The position numbers and the translations under genes were made by a program. The notes under the pieces are model-generated. The model ran no database searches. It saw only the letters and a program-made list of their open reading frames with translations, and was not told where the DNA came from. A stretch of 64,000 bases of DNA. It comes from Balaenoptera acutorostrata (Eukaryota > Chordata > Mammalia > Artiodactyla > Balaenopteridae). This document shows positions 12,015-23,785 of this stretch, piece after piece (positions within the stretch are counted from its first letter, which is position 1; each line of letters begins with the position of its first letter). The stretch is from the NCBI RefSeq assembly GCF_949987535.1, contig NC_080067.1:76657985-76721984 (forward strand). The letters run 5' to 3'.

Positions 12015-12461
12015 AAAATGAATGATATGTTGATATATGCAACCATTTGGATTGATCTCAAGGGCATAGGCTGAGTGAAAAAAGCCAAGCTCAAAATGCC
12101 ACATACTGTATGATTCCATGTTTATAACATTCTTGAAATAATAAAATTATTGTGATAGAAAACAGATTAGTGGTTGCCAAAGTTTAGGGATGGTGGGAGA
12201 GGAGGATGGGTGTGATAATAAAGCAGTAGGCCAGGGGAGATCTTTGTGGTGATGGCCTATTTCTGTATCTCAATTGTGGTGGTTGTTACATGAATATATA
12301 CATATGATAATGATACACACCCATTATGCCAATGTCAAATTCCTGGTTTTAATATTGTACTATAACCACTGGGGGAAACTGGGTGAAGGGTACATGGGTC
12401 CTCTGTACTACCTTTGTAACTTCCTGTGAAGCTACATTATTTCAAAGTAAAAAGTTTAATA

Positions 12462-12569
12462 AAATAGCTATTGTATTTCTACATATAAGTAATGAACAAT
12501 TGGGAAATAAAAATTTTTTTTAAAAAAACTCCACTTACAAACAGCATAAAAATACTTAGGAATAAATTT

Positions 12570-12613
<44 letters not shown>

Positions 12614-14375
12614 ACATATACACTAATATGTATAATATAGATAACTAATAAGAACCTGCTGTATAAAAATTAAATAAAATTAAATTAAAAAAAAAATAAC
12701 AGCCCATAAAAAAAAAAAATGTGCCAGACTTGCATGCTGGAAACTACAAAATATTATTAAGGGAAAGTAAAGAAAATGTTAATAAATGAAAGGTAAACCA
12801 TGTTCATAGATTTCAAGATTCAACATTGTTAAAATGTTTATTTTCTCCAAACTGATCTATAGATTTAATGCAAGCCCGATCAAAATCCTAGCAAGCTTGT
12901 TTTGAAGAAATTGAAAGCTGATTCTAAAATTATATGGAAAAGCAACGAGTCAAAAATAACCAAAATAATCTTTAAAATATAAACAAGCTTTGAAGAACTT
13001 GCATTCCCTGATTTCAGTAATCAAGACTATTGCATTGGCATAATTACAGACATATAAATCAATGGAACAGAATAGAGTCCAGGAACAGACTTGCACTTAT
13101 ACAGTCAATTGACTTTTTACAAAAGTGCCAAGGTACTTCAATGGGGAATGGGTAGTCTTAAGAAGTGATACTGGGTATCAGCATGGAGGAAAAAAATTGA
13201 ATCTTAAACGTTACCTCACACCATATACAAAATGATCAAAGGATCATAGACCTAAACATAAGAACTAAAATAATAAAATTTCTGGAAGAAAACAGAGGGA
13301 AAAATCTTTGTGATATTGTGCTGGCAAAGATTACCAAAACATGACACAAACTGCATGAATTGTAAAATATATATAAAATAAAAAGGACTTCATCGAAATT
13401 AAAAACTTTTGCTCATCTAAGGACACATTTAAAAGTGAAAAGACAAGCCACAGACTAGGAGGAAATATCTGTAAAATACCTAACTGGTGAAGGACTTGTA
13501 TCCAGAATAATAAGAAAGCAAACAATGCAATAAAAAATGGGCAAAAGATTTGAACGGATACCTGCTCAACAAAGATATATGACTAGCCAATATGGACATG
13601 ATTAGTCATCAGGGAAATTAAAACCACAATGAAATACCACTACAGACTCACTAGAATGGGTAAAATCAAAAAGATTGTCAACACCAGGTGTTAGAATGGG
13701 GATCAGACTCTCATGCACCGCTGGTGGGAATGCACAATGGCACAGTCACTTTGCAAAAGTGTTTGGCAGCGTCTTACAAAGTTAAAGGTATACCCATCAT
13801 GCAACACAGCAATTTCACTCCTAGGTATTTACCCAAGAGAAATGAAAATGTATTCACACAAAGACTTGTATGCAAATGTTTATAGCAACATTATTCATAG
13901 CCACATATTCTTAACAGCCCAAATCTGAAAACCACGCAAATGTTCATCAATGGGTGAATGGACAAACGAATTGTAGTTATCCCATGATATACTGCTAGGC
14001 AATAAAAAGAAACAAAATATTGATACATGCAACGACATGGATGAATCTCAACATGGATGAATCTCAAAAACTTGACGGGGAGTGAAAGAAGTTAAATACA
14101 AAAGACAACGTACTGTATCATTTCATTTATATAAAACTCTAGAAAAAGCAAAACTATAATGACAAGATTCGCAGTTGCTTGGAGCAGGGTGTCTAGGGAG
14201 GGTGTTCACTGGGATGGGGCATGAGAAAACTTTTTGGGATGACGAAAATGCTCTATTTCTTGACTGTGGTAGTAGTTACACAACTGTACACAATTGCCAA
14301 AAACTTATCAAACTGCATCCATAAAATGTGTAAATATTATTTTGTAAGTGATACCTCAATAAAAAACTGATTTGA
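12462..14375 (+). repeat. Second, 5'-truncated L1 fragment
   Basis: After the 3' UTR of the first L1, the sequence re-enters ORF2-type DNA ('tgtatttctacatataagtaatg'). It proceeds through ORF2 motifs such as 'ctggtgggaatgcacaatgg' at about 13720 and ends with a 3' UTR reading 'tacctcaataaaaaactg' near 14350-14370. All frames are broken. Around 12570-12720 an AT tract and a short piece of a younger L1 3' end ('acactaatatgtataatatag') interrupt it. It is probably a separate element, not a duplication of the first, because it restarts in the middle of ORF2. Confidence 0.8.
12571..12610. repeat. (TA)n microsatellite
   Basis: About forty bases of alternating TA inside the L1 fragment, probably grown from the AT-rich end of the inserted L1 3' fragment. 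Likely to vary in length between individuals. Confidence 0.9.
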
Positions 14376-15080
14376 CCTAAAAAATTAAATATAGTTCTGG
14401 GTAACTTTTTATTAGCATGAACTATCCACTGCTACCATACTGAATGGAGCCAAAAACAAGAGAACAAAACACATAGAAGCTTCACATTATAGTAGGTCCT
14501 GCACCCTCATCTCAGGCTTTCTGAAATACTGAAAAGCATCAAAGAGCCTTGTGTACTACTTTTGTGAATCCCTGGTGGTCCTGGGACCCCTCACTAAGAA
14601 CTACAGGAAGAGATTCTCCCCCTGGTCACGACGTTCTCTGAGTGAACATGTAAATAGGGACCTTAGAAACAGGGCCTTTGCCACTGGGTCCTTGCCAGAG
14701 TGTGAAGTTCATACCTTCCCGTGGAAGTAAACCAGTGGAGATTAATGCACAAGGGTATTTTGTGAGGCTGGGCCCCTGAGCAGAGCTGTTTTCCTGTCCA
14801 CTTGGCCAGGAACCATTTCTGTAAAGAGTTCCTAGAGTCACTTAGGAGGCAGCAAAGGAATGCCTTATTTGGGCAGGACTGAAACACTTAGAAAGGAGTC
14901 CTAATTAAATTTACGTTCAAATTGCCAATCACAGTGGAGCAGTTTTTTAGATTTTCAAATTGGCTGCGATGCAAGGCAAAACCAAAACTGGATTTGGTTT
15001 AAATAAACATGAAAAGGAAAGGTTTCATCTTTTCCTCCCCTCCCACAATCCCTTCACATCATTCTCTGACACTTTGAGGG
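14376..15080. other. Unique intergenic stretch
   Basis: No repeat or exon recognised. Short open frames on both strands have no recognisable protein pattern. Confidence 0.5.
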
Positions 15081-15083
15081 GCA

Positions 15084-15225
15084 GGGTAAATGCAATGCAA
15101 CATTTAATGCATAAATTACTGCTATGCACCAGCAGCAGTACTAGGGACTGGGCCACCAAGAGGAATCAGACTTGGTTTCTGCCCCTGAGAAGCTCACAGA
15201 GTAAGCAGGGAGAGAGGTGTGTGCA
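15084..15225 (-). repeat. L2 3'-end relic
   Basis: Antisense L2 3' end: 'ttactgctatgcaccagc', then 'actagggactgg', then 'cccctgagaagctcacag' follow the order of the reverse-complemented L2 tail (size/loss phrase, then 'cctgccctcatggagctta' type). Confidence 0.6.
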
Positions 15226-15889
15226 CAATGAATGCTAATACAAAACCCACATTGTGGGGCAAAGGGCAGGACGAAGTTCCAAGGTGGGGATGGGGGCGGG
15301 CAGTCAGTCCTGACTGGGTTAGGAGCTTGAGGATGAGACAGACTTTGTGTCCTCACAAAGGAGGACACTGCATAGGACCTTGAAGGATGAGACAGACTTA
15401 ATAAGCAGAGAAGGTTGGGAGACGGTGGCAGGGGAAGTGGCAGATGCAAAATTGTGGGGCAGGACCTCATGTGCTGTTTGAGGGAGTCATGGGTATTTTG
15501 GTGGACCAGGGGCTTAGGGGGAGGCAAGTTGGAAAGTAAAGAATGAAGAGCACTCGGTCTGTATTTTACCTTTTGGCTGTCTGGTCATCGCTGTGCTCGG
15601 GCAACAGTACCCCAGACCTGCCTATGTCCACAGGGCCACCCCCTCAGGAGGTGAGATCAAGCAGGGCACCCCAGTGCTGTTCATTCAGAGAGAGCAGCCG
15701 GGTGTTAGCTCTGAATGAAGAATCCTCTTTTGAGCCAGATCACCTATGATACTGGATCTATGTACTGAGGTCCACAAGGCCACGATATTTCCCCAACGTG
15801 CTCATTTAAGCTCCAGTTAAATGGGCAATAATAGTCCTTTCCGTGTGTGTGCACACGCACGTACAGTGCAAACCTACCTGGCACCTTAC

Positions 15890-16700
15890 TCTTTATTTAC
15901 AAAGCACTTTCTCACCTGTTAACCAGTGGAGTCTCCCAACGCTCCCATAAGTTAGAGGGGCAGAGAAAACGCACCCCACTTTATAGGTGAGGAAACAGGC
16001 TGGAGCTGCCATGGGTTAAGGTTGATGTCCCCTGTCACAAAGTGGCTACAGAATATGAACACCGTCTAAAGAGCAGGGGAAGAAGAGATTTGTTGGCCAG
16101 GTCTCCATCCACTTTTTTAGGGTACGAGCCTTTCATCAAAATGTCAAGAAGTCCAATTTCCTGTAGACTTCAGAAAAGTTGATTCTGATCAGAACAACCA
16201 GTCCCACAGAGTGTTAAAAGTCCCATCTTCTGGCTTTTCCTGCTAAGGACTATGACATTCACAGTCAGTGATCAACTTATTCTCAGGATGGACTGCTCTT
16301 ATATTAACGCTAATTAATAACTCCTCTCCTCCAATCCCTCTTTGTGACACCGAGTCATAGAGCACCGATGCTGGAAGGGCTGTAAAGGCACCAGTAAAGT
16401 GGTTTTAAAGTTTCTTCATTGACTGATCTATCATCGCATTGACTCATAAGCTGTGAAGTAGCTAACGGCCTGGATCATTATCCCCCTCTTACAAATGAAA
16501 TAACTACAACAAAAAGAGGCTGAGCCACCTCCCCACACGTAGAGCTAGGCCTCGAACACAGGTCTCATATACCCCCACCAATGTTCAGCCTACCACACCA
16601 AACCCCCTCTCCCTTCCACCCTGCAGATTAGATGAAATTTACAACATCCCTGAACTTCACAAAGGGGGAAACTGCAGCTCAGAGAGGAGCAGAAATCTGG
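15890..16700 (-). repeat. Cluster of MIR-like relics
   Basis: At least two antisense MIR-type segments are visible: 15900-16020 with 'ataggtgaggaaacaggct', and 16430-16560 with 'attatccccctcttacaaatg' followed by 'gagctaggcctcgaac'. A third weak trace ('ggggaaactgcagctcagag') is at 16660-16700. The gaps between them look unique. Confidence 0.55.
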
Positions 16701-17099
16701 CTCCAAGGAGCAATGCCTTGATGGCATTCTGGAGAGGTCCCTGCTTCTCGCTCTCGCTAGAGAGAGGGAGAAACACAAGTATTCCCTTTATGCCATCATG
16801 AGGGTTGTTGCATGTCAGCCCCCGTCGTAACCTCAGTATGACTCCAGGCCAATATCAAAAGGAAGGGGAGAGTGTCCACCTACACATTCACGGTAGCTAG
16901 CCACATTGTGCTGTACTGGCCACAGCCGGCCTGCTCCAGGGCATTCTTTTGAAACACATAATGGCATCCACTCCCCGCGCCCCCTCCCCCAGCCCCAGCC
17001 TCAGCTCCTGCTGACAGGCAGGCTCGGAAGCCAACAGGCTATAGCCTGAAGCGGCTCCCAGCAGGAGCTGGACAAGGCCGACAAGGTTACAGGTGCTTT

Positions 17100-17500
17100 T
17101 CATCCAGCCTCGCAGGAGAGCACCAACTTCCCGCTGCTAGAAATTTGTCTGCAAATTTTTGCCCTCATTCAAATCGAAGGACGGAGGCCTGGAGACACTG
17201 GGGTGATATGATAACTTGATTAAGCCCCAGGACAGATGACACGCTGGCTCAAAGGCCATGTGCTCTCCTTAACCTCTCCAAGGGAGACCACAGGCTTTGC
17301 TGGTAATTGGCCCATTGTCCCTTCCACTGGGCTTCCTACAGAAGCCCACTAATCGCCGTGGCCCTGGGCTCCTCTCTGCAGCAGTCTTAAATACCCTCAG
17401 AACCATCAGACTCACTGAGCTGTGAAAAATACCTGTGCAATGTGACATACCAGAGTCGTGATTTGAGAGGCCAAAAATGACCTTTACTGGAAACAATTAC
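17100..17500. promoter_or_regulatory. Candidate conserved non-coding element (speculative)
   Basis: A repeat-free stretch, low in CpG, dense in homeodomain/SOX/POU-like words: 'gataacttgattaagcc' (17207-17223), 'ggtaattggcccattgtcc' (17302-17320) and 'aaatttgtctgcaaattttt' (17141-17160). It has no coding potential. Such composition is common in developmental enhancers, and HES1 would be the natural target in this interval, but no alignment was possible. Confidence 0.25.
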
Positions 17501-18379
17501 TTGGTGAGACACCCTTCCATCCTCCAGCCTGAGTGTAAATTGCAACACATTTAGGGATGAAAGCCTGAGACGGTTTTGTTTAAAAGTGAGTTCAAACGTT
17601 TAGAATATTTGGTTCTCTTGAGGAAATAATCCCCCATCTTTCATTTTTATCCAGTTTAGTGTCTCCTGTTGGACTACCCATTACTGAGAGTGTTTTTGAT
17701 CAACCGTTTCCAGATACTCTGGCATACACTGATGAGAGTCTGCCTTGGGTGAGCCAATGTGTGTATGTCATTGTTTCTGGAACAGATGTAAGGTTCAGGT
17801 CTGCCAAAGGAGGGAAAGAGAGCACTAAACAGAATAGGTTGGATGGATGGGATAGACAGATGGGTCGTTCGCCACGGTGATAGTTTTTTGTTCACTCCGT
17901 TTTGAAATCTTTCATCAGCCTTTTTTCACTGATAGACTTCAGGAATTTTAGAGTTGAGAGGGAGTTCAAAACGAATCTCCTCAATCCACTTTCTTTAGGA
18001 ATATTGTAAAGGAATAAAATTTACTATTGTTAGCTCAGCATCTCAGATGGGTTCTTCTTGAGGGACGTCAAGAAACAGAGCTGTTAGCGGCACTTGAAAA
18101 TAAGCAAAGTACACCATTAAAAGTTAAAGAAATGCTATTTTAAATTTTCATTCATTATGATTTATTGCCTGTATCTCCCTGTAAGAAAGACGGCTACGGT
18201 ATGCCAACATCACCGTTGCTGTTTTTGTCATGGGAATGGAATGTCTTTTAAACTGCTAAAGTAGATAATTCCATGCTTGGAAGAAAAACAAGGGAGGGCG
18301 AAGGGGGAGCAGGGGAGATAAAAAAAAGATCCTCTCATTTCCCAATAATTGCAAAGGCCAGGAATGTGCCACAGCGGCA

Positions 18380-19080
18380 CTGAGGACCACGCGGCGAGGC
18401 GCCCTACTGCGGCGCACGCGCCTCGTCCCCCTGGTGCCAGGCGGGGGATGGGAAGCCGCTTCGGCCATCTGCGGAGGACCCAGAAGCCCGAGCATTTGCG
18501 CCTTCCAGCGAGGGAGAGCTGTGTGTTTTCACCTTCGTTGTTTTAAAGTGGCCCTCCTAGCCCCTTAGGGCAGCGCGCGCCCCGCGTGCGGTGCCCCGGC
18601 CCTCGCTGCGCCCTGAGCCTCCGGTCCGGCCCCGCGACTGGAAAGGCCTCTCTAAAGGGGGCGTTCCGCTCAGCCTTCCGCGCCGCCGGCCTTTGTCCCC
18701 GCTCGAGGAAGGGGCTTTTTAAATGGCTTCCCGGGAACAAAGGGAGCCCAGGAGCCCGGCTTCGTAACGGTCTCATCGGCCACACCAGCCGGCCCGCCCC
18801 TCGCCCTCCCCGCTGTAGCCACCACCGGCCCCGCCCCGCTCTCGGCCGCCGCCCCGGCCCATCGGCCAATTGGGGGGCCCCCCTCTCCTCCAGCCCTCCC
18901 TTTCTGCACCCATCCCCGGCCCCAGCCTGCCCCATTTCTCTTCTCTTCCCAGGCTCTCCTCCCCTACCCGCCCCGCCCCCCAATCCCGCGCTCCTGGCAC
19001 GCCGCACCCTCCCGCCCCAGGAGATGCTCCCACCCCCAGCGCGTCCCCTTCCCAGTGGGGAAGCTCTTTCGGCCTGAGGG
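18380..19080. promoter_or_regulatory. CpG island
   Basis: About 700 bp of very GC-rich DNA with CpG retained at high density, against a CpG-poor background. It contains several GC-box-like words ('ccccgcccc' type at 18829-18837 and around 18970) and an inverted CCAAT ('ggccaattgg', 18864-18873). Long frames on both strands are a by-product of low AT content and resemble no known protein. Islands of this kind usually mark a transcription start or a bivalent developmental element. No matching exon, splice donor or named gene could be identified, and the direction is unknown. Confidence 0.7.
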
Positions 19081-22010
19081 CAAGGGAAGGATTCGGCTTA
19101 AACCGGCTTGAGGGGCCACGTTTAAGATCTGGGCCCTGACTCTTGACTGACTGCTCTCCACCCCTCCTCTGCCAGCGGCCGCATAGACTTGGCTGACCGC
19201 AACCAGGAGGGGGGCATCCATCCGAGGGCCGGGATTTTGATGCAAAGTAGACATTAGTGTGACCTCAAACATACTCTCTGGGCCACTTGTTAGGCAAAAA
19301 TGGAGAGAGGAAGTTTTGAGGGTGAGCAATAATGTATGTGACCTTCCTCCTTCTAGTAGGTGGTGCTGAAATCCTAATGACAATGTCATTAGAGCGTGCA
19401 ACCAACTGCACCCAAGGGCAGCCGCTTTGGAAAGTGCCGCTGAAGTGATGAGGTCTGGGGGGTGCGGGGGACAAACGGCAGGCCAGGCCTTCCCCTGAGA
19501 CAATGCTTGCTCCAGACTCCTTCGCTGCTGCTCCCCTCTCCCCCACCAAGCCCCGCTCTTCAGGGGGACCCACAGAGCCTGTGACAAGCCCTCTGGGCAG
19601 GCACTCCACAGTCAAATCCAGAGTCTTTGGAGAATGGCCCAAAGGCATTCCAAGACACCGTGATGCATAAGGCGAGCAGACAAGCCACATGGACCATTTC
19701 GTGGGAAGCCAAGGGGTAATGGGAATAGACAGATCTTCATGGGTGGCAGGGAGGGCAATTCCAGATTGAACCATTGCCATGCTCACAGGGGATCTGGCCA
19801 GCACCCGCAGGACATGGGTGAAAGAACATCCACCATTAGAATAAGAGCACAGCCTCCCAGGGGAACTTCCCAAAGGACCAAAGAGCCACTCCAGTTCCTC
19901 AGCGCTGTCCTGGGGCTAGTTAGAAGGCTGCGCCTCTATTAGTGCCTACCCGGAGGGCTGGTGATAACACTGGACGATCAGCCTGGGCAGGACAGGTGGG
20001 AAGCACAAACCCACAGGCATCTGGGAACAGCTACACAGCCTGTCCGCCATCCCAGCAGAAGACTGTTGCTGCTCACTTGGAGGTGGTGATGAGGAAGGCG
20101 AGTTGTTGCGGAGTGGAGCAGACAGCAGTTCAAGCTGGCGATAGGAAAACCTCACCCAGATCCCAGCCCACAGCCTGATCAGGGCTACCCTCTGGGAGCA
20201 ATGAGGGAAAATGGAGGACAGTGGCCACCTGTGGCCCTTCAGACGGGTTAGTACACTCCTACTCCTCTGTGCTGTGCATACAGGGCACCAGTGATGCCCG
20301 TCTATCGTGGCAATCCCAGCTCTTGTCCCGAGGTCCCCAAAGGAAACAGGGAAGAAGCAATAGGTGGGAGTTTCTGGAGCACACCATCTTTTTCTTGCTG
20401 GATTGATTTCTGGCAGACCTGCCTAACAACTATTCTGGACGTACTGCCTTCTCCGACGCATATATATATATATATATTAACCTTTTAGTATTGATTTTTT
20501 ATATTTTCCTTTTATTTACATTTCCTCCCTAATTTTCCTACAGTGATCATGAAGTGTGAAATTTCTTTTAATTATTAAAAAAGAAACAGGAACCCACTGG
20601 ATAGTTTGAGAACTTAGATATCAAGTGAATGAAAGTCCCAGTTGAGACAAAAATAGACTTAAAAACTGCCCCAATATGTTGCGGTGTTTGGGCACTTGTG
20701 TAGGAGCGGGTGTGGGCCGTGGGTGAGGAAGGGTTGCACGTCCAGCCCTAGACCCCAGGTTTTATTCAGTATCTCTACTTGTGTCCTCTCAGATGAGATA
20801 CCTTCACTTCTGAGAGTGACCCTTGTCCCTGAGACTCCCAGACCTGATGACTGGCAGCCAGTCTGTCTGGCGTGAAGGGCACTCTCCTGGAAGCACAAGG
20901 AGGCCGATCGTGGTCACTCTGAGGAAGATCCACCTCACAAGCTTTTCCCCATCTGGCATAGTGGAGGAATGGCAGTTGGGCTGTTGGAATGCTCTTAAAA
21001 TACTTCTGGTGAGCTGGTTTCAAGCAAGGTGGGCTGAGGCCCAGAGCGGATGACGCAACGCTGATCCCCTCTCAGGCTGGCCTGGGAAGGAGGTGGATGG
21101 CTTCCATAATGAGATTCCCAGCCCTGCTCAGTCAACCAGAGGTGGTGAAATTATCCAAGGGCCAGAGACCTTGCTCTGGCTGGAGCAGAATCCTATGGGC
21201 CCTCATAGAAGGAGAACCTGTTTAATCTGGAGCAACAGGACCTCAGAATGAGTGGTATTTGTGTATACCTGGGGAAGTGCTTTGAGGAGGGGTAAATATG
21301 TAAATGCTTATTGGTGGTGGTTTTAAAAGTCTGGGGAGGTATCTGCTAAGTGAAAATTTTAACATATATTTCATGCTCAAATCCATTGAATATAATGAAA
21401 TGGTCAATTTTATGACTCAAGTGTTGCTTTTTTAAAACTCTGTGAAAGCTTCCAAGTTAGTTTTGTTCAACTTCCTGTCTTAACTTGATATTTAAATATT
21501 AACTGAACTGTTTTTGAACTCTGATTTTGAACTAGTTAAAAATCTGATTTCATTAGACTGATTTCTGAAGCCTATAAGATTTATTTCCAGTGGGGTAGGG
21601 CCCACCTGCCAATTGTGGATAAATCAGTGCACTGGCATATGGGCTGGTCTCCCCATCTCAGATTTGGTACATATATAAAACTAGTATTTTAGGTTAACAT
21701 CTTTTTTTTAAGTTGATTTTTGGTCTAATTCACACTTTTTGGAAGCTATAACATATCTGACACTTTAATAGGCACCCTGCATTGATAATGCTTGAATAAT
21801 TGTGGATGATACTGAGCTTCTGGAACTTAAAAGAACAGTTATGTGACATGTCACCTTTACAGAAAAAAAAGTATATTATATATATATTCTCTATTATATA
21901 TAATCACCATGGACTAGTCACTCTCATTATGATGGGCATTCAAAAGCATCATCACAATAACCATTATATTCTTTTGATATTGGTATAGCACCTTATACAA
22001 CATCTGCCTT
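19081..22010. other. Unique intergenic sequence
   Basis: No gene recognised. A minus-strand frame of 202 codons (19265-19873) has no protein-like pattern. Short AT tracts occur at 20458-20478 and 21874-21902. AT content rises from 20450 onward and again at 21340-21900. Confidence 0.55.
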
Positions 22011-22011
22011 G

Positions 22012-22150
22012 TTATTTATGCGTTTATTGATTTCCTCCAATGTGCCAGGTTCTGTGCTAGGGACCAGAAGTGAGTCAGCATTATTTCTGTTACTGTAGTG
22101 ACATTCAGTAGAAGATAAAAACATGGAAGCAAATAAAGATGGTAACATGT
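22012..22150 (-). repeat. L2 3'-end relic
   Basis: Reads 'tgcgtttattgatttcctcc' then 'aatgtgccaggttctgtgct' and 'agggaccagaagtgag', the typical antisense L2 tail. Confidence 0.7.
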
Positions 22151-22974
22151 TATAAGTGTTAAAATAAAGAAATGAACAAGGAGCCAAAAGGAAGAGGGTA
22201 CAAGCTCTGCCCAGAAAAGGGAAGAGAAAGTAGGGACATCTTCGCAAAGGAAGGCTCCCATCTCTCATCCATCACTCTCCGGGATGGTTACCACAGCCTC
22301 GCACGTGGTCTCCCAGCTCCCACACTTAACACAGGGATAAGAGAAGCTTCTGATGGAGTGTGGGAGAGTGTGCTCCCCTCCCAGGCCTGGAATTCTTCAG
22401 AAGGAGTGGGGAATAGCCATTCTGATTGAAAGTGACAGCCGGCCCTCTGTAAGATGTCAACAAGGACCCTCAACCAATTACCAGTAAAGGAACACATTCA
22501 TTCACCAAACATCAACATTATGAAGGAAGGACTTCTGCTGAATGACACTCGTGGATTCTGACTCCTACCCTTAGCTGGTGACCCTGAGAGTGAAGATGCT
22601 CCCAGCTATTGCACCTGCTGTTCCTTCTGCCTCGACCACTTCGACATGGATTCATCGAGGAAACTCTCCTGATGACCCTCAGCTGTGGGCACACAGAGTG
22701 CCCTCTGCTTCCTTCATTTATTTAACTGAAGTTCACTGAGCATTTACCACCCCAGCAAACATTAGGGACACAGCAGTGGACAGACAAAACATCCTGCCCC
22801 CAAAGAACTTTCATTCTAAGGGAGAGAAAAGGACAAGAAAATAAATAAGGGAAATACAGAGTATGTTAAATAGTGGAGAGTTACCAGGAACAGTCACCCT
22901 GGTGGGGAGAAGTATCGTATAACAATGTTTAGAATTGCCAATGCATGGTGCTAATAAAAAACAGGCCAACTTAG

Positions 22975-23370
22975 GGACTTCCCTGGTGGCCCAGTGGTTG
23001 AGAATCCATCTTGCAATGCAGGGGACACCGGTTCCATCCCTGGTCGGGGAACTAAGATCCCACATGCTGCGGGGCAACTAAGCCCACGCACCACAACTAC
23101 TGAACCTGAGCACCATACCTAGAGAGCCCATGCGCTGCAGTTGCGGAGCCCACACACTCTGGAGCCCACGTGTCACAACCAGCTGGAAGCCCACGTGCTA
23201 CAACTAGAGAGAAGCCCGCGCACCGCAACGAAGAGCCCGTGTGCTGCAACAAAAGATCCTGCGTGCCCCAACTAAGACCCGATGCAGCCGATAAATAAAT
23301 AAAGCTTTAAAAAAAAAAAAACCAAAAAACCTGTGTGACTCTCTAGAGCTAAAAAAAAAAAAAAAAAAAA
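22975..23370 (+). repeat. CHR-related SINE, long form
   Basis: Head 'ggacttccctggtggccca', B-box region 'ccggttccatccctggtc', repeated 'aagcccacgtgc' and 'agcccgcgcaccgcaac' modules, AAAT repeats and two poly(A) runs. Flanks 'ggccaactta' (about 22964) and 'gaccaactta' (23371) are the probable target duplication. The double poly(A) tail suggests tail growth or a small secondary insertion. Confidence 0.88.
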
Positions 23371-23505
23371 GACCAACTTAGTACATTTCGTGATTATTTT
23401 TAAATTTTCTACAGATGATGCACCTCCTTATTACCTGGACCCAGTGCAGGTTCCCCACCTCCACCAATGAATTAGTAGGTCACCGAATTAAAGAGTGATA
23501 AGTGC

Positions 23506-23785
23506 TCACAGACATAGAAAACAAACTTACGGTTACCAAAGGGGAAGGGAGGGGGGAGGGATAAATTAGGAGTTTGGGATTAACAGATACATACTACTAT
23601 ACATAAAACACATAAACAAGTATTTACTGTGTAGCACAGGGAACTATATTCAATATCTTATAGTAACCTATAGTGGAAAATAATCTGAGAAAGTATACAT
23701 ATGTATAACCGAATCACTTTGCTGTGCCCCTGGAACTAACACAATATTGTAAATCAACTATACTTCAATTTAAAAACATACATAT
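23506..23785 (+). repeat. L1 3' UTR fragment
   Basis: Follows the cetartiodactyl L1 3' end: 'aaaacaaacttacggttacc', 'gggagggataaattagg', 'aactatattcaatatctta', 'gaatcactttgctgtg'. A sister copy lies at 42707-43322. Severely 5' truncated. Confidence 0.85.

Larger units (their letters stand above)
3120..12460 (+). repeat. Old, nearly full-length L1 (L1M type), interrupted by nested insertions
   Basis: Stretches at 3720-4245 match the pattern of a degraded L1 ORF1 C-terminal region ('tgtcaacccag', 'ttttcagataaa', 'aaatactaaggaag'). 7080-8264 and 10126-12030 follow ORF2, and 12030-12460 is an A-rich L1 3' UTR. The frame is destroyed by many stops, and the reverse transcriptase FADD motif reads SAND near 7880-7891, so the element is dead. 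Removing the six SINEs, the Tigger element and the ZCCHC9 retrocopy leaves roughly 5 to 6 kb, close to a complete L1. The 5' limit is uncertain; the subfamily is not determined. It served as the landing site for almost everything else in this stretch. Confidence 0.8.

Noticed and set aside
18543..19139. Frames of 79 to 163 codons on both strands in the CpG island
   Set aside because: Low stop-codon density in GC-rich DNA; composition is Pro/Ala/Gly/Arg without motifs, and both strands are equally open.
18964..19873. Overlapping minus frames of 207 and 202 codons
   Set aside because: No recognisable domain, no splice or start context, and they run across the CpG island edge; treated as chance.
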